This document shows positions 7,384-13,119 of a stretch of DNA of 13,119 nucleotides, in pieces. Source of the DNA: an uncultured Treponema sp. (GTDB taxonomy: Bacteria > Spirochaetota > Spirochaetia > Treponematales > Treponemataceae). The translations under genes were made by a program, and so were the position numbers. The notes beneath the pieces are model-generated. The model saw only the letters and a program-made list of their open reading frames with translations, did no database searches and had not been told where the DNA came from. Position 1 is the first letter of the stretch. Every line of letters starts with the position of its first letter. The DNA is taken from the NCBI GenBank assembly GCA_905236465.1, contig CAJOQA010000129.1:1-13119 (forward strand). Reading direction: 5' to 3'.

Positions 7384-7525
7384 CGCTTTTTACGCATTTT
7401 CTTGGATTTTATAGAGACAGACAGGTAACAATCTATTTCTGTAACCATAAAACTGCATTTATGTTGATAAATTTTTCTCATAAAAATAATACTGATTATT
7501 TTTGTTTATTTCGTATAGACAAATA

Positions 7526-7574
7526 TATAAACTTTAAGTATACAAAATAAACAAATTATAAACATAGTATAAAC
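7526..7574. repeat. left cluster of TATAAAC boxes (candidate partition site arm)
   Basis: Exact TATAAAC copies begin at 7526, 7557 and 7568, the last two 11 bp apart (one helical turn). A degenerate upstream partner TATAGACAAATATATAAAC starts at 7514. The same box recurs in the cluster upstream of parA, about 250 bp away. Confidence 0.5.
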
Positions 7575-7678
7575 ATTTGAACACCTCTAAAAACTGAAGT
7601 TCTTAAAGGTACACTTTTTATAACTTGCCATACCTCCCGTAAATTTCTCACGGCAACCATAAGCAGCTAGCAGTATAG

Positions 7679-7699
7679 ATTCCGAAACAAGTTCGGAAT
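7679..7699. repeat. perfect hairpin ATTCCGAA-ACAAG-TTCGGAAT
   Basis: Eight-base arms (7679-7686 and 7692-7699) enclose a 5-nt loop. This composition resembles short palindromic elements that are scattered in many bacterial genomes near genes. It could be such a dispersed element, an intercluster transcription terminator, or part of a small antisense RNA. No T tract follows directly; five T residues come at 7707-7711. Confidence 0.5.
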
Positions 7700-7823
7700 A
7701 GACCGCTTTTTGCGCCATCCCCTTTGGAAAAACCGCAAGATTGGGCGCCCTCCCCTACTCAAAGAAACACGCAATAGTTGCCATGTCGGCTACAGAAGAA
7801 AGGTAAATATTGCATATTTTGGC

Positions 7824-7971
7824 GTTTATACAAATGTATAAACTTAGTATAGATAACGTTTATTTATCAGTTATACAAACGTATAAATATTATATAAACA
7901 ATGCCTATTTTGTCTTGACAAAGTTATAAACGTTTATTACAATGTTTATATTGTATAAACAAAGTATAAAG
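7824..7971. repeat. palindromic TATAAAC array upstream of parA (candidate centromere/operator)
   Basis: GTTTATAC-AAAT-GTATAAAC (7824-7843) is a perfect palindrome with 8-bp arms and a 4-nt gap. TTATAC-AAAC-GTATAA (7871-7886) repeats the same architecture with 6-bp arms. ATAAAC-GTTTAT (7926-7937) is a perfect 12-mer inside the parA promoter spacer. GTTTATA-TTG-TATAAAC (7944-7960) covers the predicted start site. GTATAAAG (7964-7971) is a last near-copy. Such arrays next to parA typically serve as partition site and autoregulatory operator bound by a ribbon-helix-helix partner. Confidence 0.65.
7915..7943 (+). promoter_or_regulatory. parA operon promoter
   Basis: TTGACA (7915-7920), exactly 17 bp, then TACAAT (7938-7943) form a near-consensus sigma-70 promoter. 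Transcription should begin near 7950. A palindrome fills the spacer and another covers the start point, which fits tight autorepression. The parA Shine-Dalgarno GAGG is at 7971-7974. Confidence 0.75.
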
Positions 7972-7982
7972 AGGCTAAAAAA

Positions 7983-8753
7983 ATGAAAACATATACATTC
8001 GCCATCCAAAAGGGTGGAACAGGAAAAACTTCCATATCAGTTTCTACAGCAGTAGAACTTGCAAAATACGGTCGCACAATCTTAATAGATGCAGACCCCC
8101 AGGGAAATGCCACCGACTGGATGAATCTTGAAAAACTAGAATACGAGCTTTCCGATGTGCTTTCCGATAAGTGCGCAATAAAAGATGCAATTCAGGGAAC
8201 ACAAGTAGAAAATCTTTTTATAATCCCCACAGCAGGAATAGACGGCGGTTTAAGGAATTATCAAGAAACTGTAGCCCAAAAAGAGCAGTTCAAAATCGCC
8301 CAGCTAAAAGGGGAGCTTTCAAAAGTATTTGACTACTGCATAATAGACACGTCTCCAGCTTTCGGTGCCCTAGAAGAATCCTGCTTTATAGCAAGCGATG
8401 AAGTAATAAATGTATTAAAACTGGATCGCTTTTCCCATGACGGACTAAAAACTTTTAAAATGAACCTTGATTCCATGAAAAAACGCTATGACAACTGTTA
8501 CGGGGTCAGCGTTGGGGGAAAACCTTTTTTAAACAAATTGATTCTAAACGAAAACAATTCAGCCATTGCCCAGTGTCGCGACCTTGTGGCCCAATACAAA
8601 ACTTTGGAAGTAAACGGGTTTAAGGTTTTCGTTATCCCAGTTGATCAGGGCTTTAGAAAATCACAGTCAACAGGAGTCCCCATTCAGGTAATTGCAGGAG
8701 CAAAAAAAGAAACATTAAGCTCAATTTCAGATATAGCGGAAGCTTTAAAGTAG
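7983..8753 (+). CDS. parA: ParA-type partition ATPase
   Basis: This 256-residue deviant-Walker ATPase of the ParA/Soj family segregates plasmid copies over the nucleoid. The deviant Walker A is KGGTGKTS (10-17) with the signature lysine K10. The A' motif LIDADPQGNA follows at about 35-44. Walker B is YCIIDTSP near residues 118-125. It has no N-terminal helix-turn-helix, so it is the short (type Ib) form in which the small partner rather than ParA represses the operon. GAGG lies 8 nt before the ATG. The next gene encodes a small ribbon-helix-helix protein 19 bp downstream, as expected for a par operon, and palindromic boxes cover the promoter. Confidence 0.9.
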   Translation: MKTYTFAIQKGGTGKTSISVSTAVELAKYGRTILIDADPQGNATDWMNLEKLEYELSDVLSDKCAIKDAIQGTQVENLFIIPTAGIDGGLRNYQETVAQKEQFKIAQLKGELSKVFDYCIIDTSPAFGALEESCFIASDEVINVLKLDRFSHDGLKTFKMNLDSMKKRYDNCYGVSVGGKPFLNKLILNENNSAIAQCRDLVAQYKTLEVNGFKVFVIPVDQGFRKSQSTGVPIQVIAGAKKETLSSISDIAEALK

Positions 8754-8772
8754 GGTAGGGGAGGAGAAACAA

Positions 8773-9117
8773 ATGCAAAAAATCTCACCTAAAAAAAACA
8801 CACTTGACAACGATTTTCTCAATGCCTTAGGAGGGACTGTTTCAAAGGCTAACGAGCCGGAGCCAAAGGAAGAAATCGTAACAAATACTTTTTCCGTAGA
8901 AGATGACAAAGAAAGCGAGGAACCTGTACTACTACAAAAGGTTGTAAAAGACACGCAAATAGTTGTCCGCACAACCGAAAAGGAAAAAAGAGAAATTCAA
9001 AGTTATTTTATGAAACACGGACTTTCAATTTCTAAGGGAATAAAACTTGCAATCAAATATTTAGAGCAGCAGGAAAAAAAGAATCTGGTCCACTTTTCAG
9101 ACGTAGGATTATACTGA
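8773..9117 (+). CDS. small ribbon-helix-helix protein, probable ParB-type centromere-binding partner
   Basis: The 114-residue protein has an acidic, probably disordered N-terminal half (about 1-58) and a C-terminal ribbon-helix-helix-like fold. TQIVVRTT (about 62-69) is the DNA-contacting strand, EKREIQSYFMKHG the first helix and SISKGIKLAIKYLEQQ the second. Small proteins of this kind with a flexible arm partner with short ParA ATPases (type Ib, ParG/Omega-like): they bind the centromere and repress the operon. Here the likely targets are the TATAAAC palindromes upstream of parA. Start supported by GGAGG in GGGGAGGAG before the ATG; spacing from parA is 19 bp. The fold call comes from residue pattern only; an antitoxin-like repressor is an alternative. 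Confidence 0.65.
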   Translation: MQKISPKKNTLDNDFLNALGGTVSKANEPEPKEEIVTNTFSVEDDKESEEPVLLQKVVKDTQIVVRTTEKEKREIQSYFMKHGLSISKGIKLAIKYLEQQEKKNLVHFSDVGLY

Positions 9118-9160
9118 TACAGCAGAACACTTTTGAAACTAGCGCACAAGGAAAAGCACA

Positions 9161-9964
9161 ATGACAAAAACATTAGACGAACTTTTAGAACAAAAAGAAT
9201 GGACGGGACGCGATGTAGGACTCATTCACTTGTATTCAGTTGAAAACGACATAACAAGCGCACTAAAAGGAAAAAGCCCCAAAAAACTATACAGCCAGGC
9301 ATTTTTTGATAAAATTACAGGAAGATTAAGCGATGAGGAAACAGAAAAATACCACGCTTACGGAACTATTTCATCGCTGATCTTTGAGACAGCAAAACTA
9401 AGGCAGACATATCAAAAAGAATTCAACAGCTGCTATTACAAGCTTTTTTTAACTTTTCAAGAAATTGATAGGGCAGAAAAAGCTCTTAGGGCTCTTGATA
9501 AAGATGGAAAAGAGAAAATACAGGGCATACTTTTTACAGCTGACGCCCTGCTTTTAGATAAGGGTAAAACTGAAGATTTAGAAGATTCATCTTTGTGGCT
9601 GCAAAGGGCATTAGCCTTTATATATGTGTCAAATTTCGTGCAGTCCATAATATTTAATACCTTTGACATAGAGTTTATGAACAGTGTCCTCTTTGACACA
9701 AAGAGCTTAGATGCAAAGGCAGAAGAACTGAACCTTGTTTTTCAGCGGGTGCTAGAACCTTTAGCAGAGAGCAAAAGGGCTAAGCTTTTAAAGGCAGCAA
9801 AAAAAATAGATACTCTTTCCCTTATGCCGCTAGAAGAAGACCTTATAGAATTTAAAGAAAAAATCAATCTTGCAAATGAAGACAACAGCTTTTACGAAAC
9901 TCTCTATTCAATTTCTTCTACCATACTTTCAATTGTGGACAAGATTATGAAGAGAAGGGGCTAA
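9161..9964 (+). CDS. unrecognised helical protein of the replicon
   Basis: I do not recognise this 267-residue protein. It is predicted largely helical, with charged heptad-like stretches (about 95-120, 180-215) and no signal peptide. A hydrophobic patch near 150-170 (AFIYVSNFVQSIIF) is probably buried rather than a membrane segment because charged helices flank it. No cysteine pairs, nucleotide-binding loop or nuclease motif can be seen. AAGGA lies 8 nt before the ATG. Its position between the partition pair and the replication initiator, with the initiator gene starting 3 nt after its stop, suggests a role in replication control or maintenance, but this rests on context only. Confidence 0.75.
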   Translation: MTKTLDELLEQKEWTGRDVGLIHLYSVENDITSALKGKSPKKLYSQAFFDKITGRLSDEETEKYHAYGTISSLIFETAKLRQTYQKEFNSCYYKLFLTFQEIDRAEKALRALDKDGKEKIQGILFTADALLLDKGKTEDLEDSSLWLQRALAFIYVSNFVQSIIFNTFDIEFMNSVLFDTKSLDAKAEELNLVFQRVLEPLAESKRAKLLKAAKKIDTLSLMPLEEDLIEFKEKINLANEDNSFYETLYSISSTILSIVDKIMKRRG

Positions 9965-9967
9965 AAA

Positions 9968-11059
9968 GTGAAAGAAAATGAAATTGTAAATATAACCCCA
10001 ACAATAGATGCCTCAAAGTCTTTGCAAAAAAAAGACGAGCAAAAGTTCTTTAGCTTTCCAAACAGCCCTGCATCAAATTCAATGATAAACATAGTAAGTC
10101 ATGCAGATAACCTGGAAGCCTTTGCGGAGCGCATGGAAGAAAACAGCCATTCCACTCAGATTGATTTTTTTACCCCACCGGATGGAAGCAGCAAGGAAGT
10201 AAGCCAAAGGGTTAAATATTCAACGGACAACACGGAAACAACCGTCCACCTAGACAACATTGATTTGTTTTCAAAAGCAAAAAAGCCTTTAAAAAAGATT
10301 TTAACTTATACTTTGGTAAAGCTAAGCCGCGAAAACGTCAATACCCTAACAGGAGAGCAAGACATAGCAATCCGCTTTCCCTTAGAAGATTTTGTAGACT
10401 TAGGCTGCTACAAAACAATAACCACTGCCCGGCAGGCATTTAATCAGGCTAAAAACCCGCTGACTTCTATAAAGATTGAGGGAGTCGTAAGGGACAAAAG
10501 GGACATGAAGCAAATTACAGACAGCGGAATTGAAGTTCTTTTTACCGGTGCCCACATCAAAAAGGGGATAGTAGAAATATACCTAAACAAAAGAATTAAC
10601 TGGAAGGTTTTTGCCCTGCAGTATTTTTCTATTCTGCCAAAGTCATACTTTTCTCTTTCTGACAACGCAGCCGATACGCTTTTAAATATCTCTATGCTGG
10701 CAAGGAAAAGAATCAGCGAAATAAAAAAGAAGGGGTACTTTAACCTAAGTTTTAAGACCCTACAGCAGATTCTAGACTTACCTGATGAAAACAAAACTAA
10801 AAATCCGGGAAGGGACATAAAGGAACCGATATTACACGCTATCAGCGAAATAAATGACAGCGACAACGGGGATATCCACATAGAAGCCTGTTACGACAGC
10901 AACGGAAACATCAATCAGTTTTTAACAAACGGTTATGCGCAAATTAAAGTCTTTAATGATTATGCGGAATTCTTTAACGGACTTGCAGAAAACAAGGAGA
11001 ACAGGATAGAAGAAGCCATAAAAAAGCACAAGGCAAAAAGCCTCGTCCAAAAGAATTAA
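9968..11059 (+). CDS. probable plasmid replication initiator (winged-helix Rep)
   Basis: This 363-residue protein probably binds the iterons directly downstream of its gene and opens the origin. Residues about 1-90 are low in order. About 100-240 (PLKKILTYTLVKLSREN, then FPLEDFVDLGCYKTITTARQAFNQA) has the helix-strand pattern of a first winged-helix domain. About 235-340 (ADTLLNISMLARKRISE, FKTLQQILDLPDE, GRDIKEPILHAISEIND) resembles the second DNA-binding domain of Rep_3-like initiators. The start is GTG at 9968, with AAGGGG 7 nt upstream and only 3 nt after the previous stop, so translational coupling is likely. The nearest ATG is out of frame. The assignment rests on this pattern plus the adjacent iteron array, not on a diagnostic motif. 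Confidence 0.65.
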   Translation: MKENEIVNITPTIDASKSLQKKDEQKFFSFPNSPASNSMINIVSHADNLEAFAERMEENSHSTQIDFFTPPDGSSKEVSQRVKYSTDNTETTVHLDNIDLFSKAKKPLKKILTYTLVKLSRENVNTLTGEQDIAIRFPLEDFVDLGCYKTITTARQAFNQAKNPLTSIKIEGVVRDKRDMKQITDSGIEVLFTGAHIKKGIVEIYLNKRINWKVFALQYFSILPKSYFSLSDNAADTLLNISMLARKRISEIKKKGYFNLSFKTLQQILDLPDENKTKNPGRDIKEPILHAISEINDSDNGDIHIEACYDSNGNINQFLTNGYAQIKVFNDYAEFFNGLAENKENRIEEAIKKHKAKSLVQKN

Positions 11060-11070
11060 GGGGTAGGCTC

Positions 11071-11428
11071 AAAAAAGATATATTTTACGTGGGAAAAAAG
11101 GGGAAAAAAAGGCCTCTTTCCACGTAGAATATATCTTTTTAGACAGGGCATCCACGTAAAATATAACTTTTTTAGGGGACTTTCCACGCAATTTATAACA
11201 TTTTTACCAGTCTCCCACGTAAAATATAACTTTTTTTTAGAAAAAGGGCCAAAATCAGGGGAAAAAAGAAGGATTTTCCAGTTTTTCCACGTAAAATATA
11301 ACTTTTTGAAGCAAAAAAGACATATTTTGCGTGGAAAAATCAAGGAAAAAATATATAAAAAGTGGAAAAAAACATAAAATAGGTGGAATTCAATATAATT
11401 CAAGTGGAATTTATTATATTTTAGGTGG
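11071..11428. repeat. iteron array, probable replication origin
   Basis: The unit is CCACGTAAAATATAACTTTT. Plus-orientation copies begin at 11120, 11152, 11184 (variant CCACGCAATTTATAAC), 11215 and 11287; those at 11152, 11215 and 11287 are identical over 21 bp. Minus-orientation copies end with GTGG at 11092 and 11334. Four shorter minus-type copies, A/T-rich with R-GTGGAA ends, have GTGG at 11362, 11383, 11404 and 11425, exactly 21 bp apart. Plus copies are spaced 32, 32, 31 and 72 bp. The array starts just after the initiator stop codon. No clear DnaA box was found. Phased initiator-binding repeats with A/T tracts are the standard layout of iteron origins. Confidence 0.8.
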
Positions 11429-11444
11429 AATTACAAAAATATAA

Positions 11445-11522
11445 AGCTATATAATGTATAGGAATATTTAAGGCGAAAAATTCCTAAAAGCTAATTATAT
11501 AGCTAATAAAGAGCTATATATT
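11445..11522. repeat. AGCTATATAAT inverted-repeat family and hairpin
   Basis: AGCTATATAAT (11445-11455) is repeated as its exact complement at 11494-11504 and again directly with one change at 11512-11522. Between the first two lies a hairpin TAGGAAT/ATTCCTA (11459-11465 with 11480-11486). The first copy contains TATAAT (11450-11455), a possible -10 box for the primase gene, with the last GTGGAA iteron at the -35 position. A regulatory or origin-unwinding role is possible. Confidence 0.5.
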
Positions 11523-11530
11523 AAAAGGTC

Positions 11531-11555
11531 TTCGGCATATTGAATTTATGCCGAA
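11531..11555 (+). other. hairpin in the primase-helicase leader
   Basis: TTCGGCATA (11531-11539) pairs perfectly with TATGCCGAA (11547-11555) around a 7-nt loop. It ends 40 bp before the primase-helicase start. No T tract follows, so it is not a classical terminator; a transcript-stability, attenuation or single-strand origin role is conceivable. Confidence 0.45.
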
Positions 11556-11595
11556 AGAACATTAAATTCCTTTTCATAATAAAGGTGGAAAGGGA

Positions 11596-13119
11596 ATGAC
11601 AAATAAAGAAATAAAAGAAAGTGCAAAAGCTAAAATAACAGAATATCTTTCTTTAAAGGGAATAAATTATAAAAATAACTTCACGTGTTTAAATCCTTTG
11701 CATGAAGACAAGCATCCAAGTATGTCTTATGACAGCAAAAGGCAAAAAGTACATTGCTTTGCCTGTGGTGCTGATTATGATATTTTTGACTTAGTTTCCT
11801 TGGATACAGGCTTAACAGGTGCCGACCTTTTTAACCATGTTTATAGAATGTACAATTTAGAAAAAGATATATTTTACGTGGGAAAAGATAATGAAGAAAA
11901 AATAGAGGATTTAACATCTTTTTTTACTGAATGTCATAAGAATATAAGTTTAACAGACTATTGGCAAAAAAGAGGATTAAGCAAAAAAACTATAGATAAA
12001 TATAACATTGGCTATTGGAAAGAAAAAGACAGGCTTGTAATTCCCACAGGAAAAAATTCCTATAATGCAAGGGCAATAAGCTGTACAGACAAAAAGCAGC
12101 GGTATTTAAAACCAAAGGGGCAGTATTCCCTCTTTAACTTGGAAATAATAGGCAAAGAAAAAGAACCGGTTTTTATTGTTGAAGGGGAATTTGATGCTTT
12201 AAGCATAATTGAATGTGGTGCTTGTGCTGTTGCATTGGGTTCTAGTGGTAGCAAGAAACTTATAGATTATTTAAAGCAAAACAAACCACTTTTTCCCCTG
12301 ATTATTTCTTTGGATAATGACAAAGCTGGAGAAGAAGGAAGCAAAAAGCTTTTAAAAGAATTAGAAGAAGAAAAAATTGATTGCATCTGCCAAAGTCTTT
12401 CTGTACCTTATAAGGATGCAAATGAAGCATTGGTAAACAATAGGGCGGAATTGGAAAAGGCAATAGAAGATGCTAAAAAAAAGGCCCTTTGCTCAAAAAC
12501 AGATGAATATCTAAAAAAAAGTGCAGCCTATGGACTTGAAACTTTTATAGAAGATATAAAAGTACAAAAGAAAAATTGCATTTCCACAGGATTTAATTCA
12601 TTAGATGAGGCTTTAGACGGCGGTTTTTATACGGGCCTATACATAATTGGGGCAGTTTCTTCTTTGGGAAAAACAACTTTGGCTTTGCAGACTTGCGATC
12701 AGGCGGCAAATAGGGGGCAAGATGTTTTAGTCTTTAGCCTAGAGATGACTAAAAAGGAATTGATTGCAAAGTCTGTAAGTCGCCTTTCTTTTCAAAAGTG
12801 CAAGTCTTTGGGCAGTGACCTAACTTATGCAACTACAACAAGAAGTCTTTTAAATGGGGCATCGCTAAAGTCTAAAAATCATGCTGATTTTTTAAAGGAA
12901 GTTGTAGAAGATTATAGTCAAAGTGCAAGTCATGTCTTTTACCAAACCGGCATGGGGGACATTACTATAGAAGATATAAGGAAGTCAGTGGAAAAGCATA
13001 TAGGGGTAACGGGAAATAAGCCCCTAGTTATTGTAGATTATTTACAGATTATTGCCCCCATAGATATGAGGGCAGGGGATAAACAAAATACAGACAGGGC
13101 TGTTGTAGAACTAAAAAAA
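11596..13119 (+). CDS. T7 gp4-like primase-helicase (3' end outside the window)
   Basis: This open frame runs 508 codons to the right edge without a stop. It probably primes and unwinds at the replicon's fork. A CHC2-type zinc site (C31, H36, C54, C57) comes first. The Toprim core follows, with VEGEFDAL (E196/E198) and SLDNDKAG (D240, D242). A linker of about 50 residues leads to a RecA-like DnaB helicase domain with Walker A GAVSSLGKTT (K359), SLEM (381-384) and Walker B VIVDYLQI (D481). The remaining helicase motifs would lie past the edge. The start is ATG 11596 with AGGTGG at 11583-11588, 7 nt upstream. That Shine-Dalgarno sits in an iteron-like context (CATAATAAAGGTGG). Fused primase-helicases are typical of phages and plasmids, supporting a self-replicating element. 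Confidence 0.9.
   Translation, partial: MTNKEIKESAKAKITEYLSLKGINYKNNFTCLNPLHEDKHPSMSYDSKRQKVHCFACGADYDIFDLVSLDTGLTGADLFNHVYRMYNLEKDIFYVGKDNEEKIEDLTSFFTECHKNISLTDYWQKRGLSKKTIDKYNIGYWKEKDRLVIPTGKNSYNARAISCTDKKQRYLKPKGQYSLFNLEIIGKEKEPVFIVEGEFDALSIIECGACAVALGSSGSKKLIDYLKQNKPLFPLIISLDNDKAGEEGSKKLLKELEEEKIDCICQSLSVPYKDANEALVNNRAELEKAIEDAKKKALCSKTDEYLKKSAAYGLETFIEDIKVQKKNCISTGFNSLDEALDGGFYTGLYIIGAVSSLGKTTLALQTCDQAANRGQDVLVFSLEMTKKELIAKSVSRLSFQKCKSLGSDLTYATTTRSLLNGASLKSKNHADFLKEVVEDYSQSASHVFYQTGMGDITIEDIRKSVEKHIGVTGNKPLVIVDYLQIIAPIDMRAGDKQNTDRAVVELKK
11861..11886 (-). repeat. iteron copy inside the primase-helicase gene
   Basis: Twenty-six bases starting AAAAAGATATATTTTACGTG are identical to 11072-11097 in the origin array, in the same orientation. 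In the gene they encode KDIFYVGK in the linker between the zinc and Toprim domains (residues about 89-97). The initiator could bind here as well as at the origin. Confidence 0.8.

Larger units (their letters stand above)
7116..7982. other. 867-bp intergenic control region without a convincing gene
   Basis: From left to right it holds the chemoreceptor leader and promoter (to 7271), A/T tracts, a parS-like 16-mer, a first cluster of TATAAACs (7526-7574), a less AT-rich stretch with a perfect hairpin (7679-7699), a second dense TATAAAC cluster (7824-7960) and the parA promoter. The stretch 7384-7500 shows nothing further that I can name. The change from cargo-type genes to replicon genes occurs here. 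Confidence 0.6.

Noticed and set aside
7587..7718. 43-codon minus-strand frame in the parA upstream region
   Set aside because: It reads through the perfect hairpin, has no Shine-Dalgarno, and is better explained as a dispersed palindromic repeat.
10444..10881. 145-codon minus-strand frame inside the initiator gene
   Set aside because: Antisense shadow; hydrophobic composition arises from A-rich coding DNA on the other strand.
11056..11403. 115-codon minus-strand frame across the iterons
   Set aside because: Its sequence is repeated KKLYFTW-type peptide that simply translates the iterons; it has no Shine-Dalgarno and the DNA repeats explain it fully.
11071..11428. CRISPR array
   Set aside because: Repeats occur in both orientations, vary in sequence and have irregular or no true spacers; no cas gene is nearby.

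Overview
The window is AT-rich and reads like a host-associated spirochaete of the genus Treponema. This is inferred from overall gene character and codon use; no marker gene in the window settles it. The left two thirds carries ordinary metabolic and sensory genes. The right third is a plasmid-type replication and partition block, so this is either a plasmid with cargo genes or a chromosome carrying an integrated plasmid-like element. The sequence alone does not decide between them.

Left part (1-7271): the 3' end of an unidentified gene runs off the left edge. Next comes a secreted clan GH-A type glycosidase with carbohydrate-binding modules, closed by a strong hairpin terminator. An organic-peroxide defence cluster follows: an OhrR-type MarR repressor, a cysteine glutathione peroxidase, and a thioredoxin-reductase-like flavoprotein whose NADPH-binding motifs look lost. 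Two near-identical 21-bp palindromes sit on the two promoters of this cluster, one for ohrR and one for gpx. The first places ohrR on what looks like a leaderless transcript. A convergent methyl-accepting chemotaxis receptor with an amino-acid-type dCache domain ends on the opposite strand, sharing a TTAA with the reductase stop. Its promoter carries a perfect TGTGA-N6-TCACA site.

Middle (7272-7982): about 700 bp without a convincing gene. It holds a parS-like 16-mer, two clusters of TATAAAC boxes (nine exact copies on both strands, several forming palindromes), and a dispersed-repeat-like hairpin. The right cluster overlaps a consensus promoter for parA, which suggests a partition site and autoregulatory operator.

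Right part (7983-13119): parA, a small ribbon-helix-helix protein (likely the centromere-binding partner), an unrecognised helical protein and a probable replication initiator lie head to tail. Immediately downstream is an origin-like region with about a dozen iterons built on CCACGTAAAATATAAC. Their orientation switches midway and their phasing changes from about 32 bp to exactly 21 bp. A further inverted-repeat family and a hairpin lead into a T7 gp4-like primase-helicase that runs off the right edge. A perfect 26-nt copy of one iteron block lies inside the primase-helicase coding sequence. Together these genes would provide initiation, priming/unwinding and segregation of the replicon.
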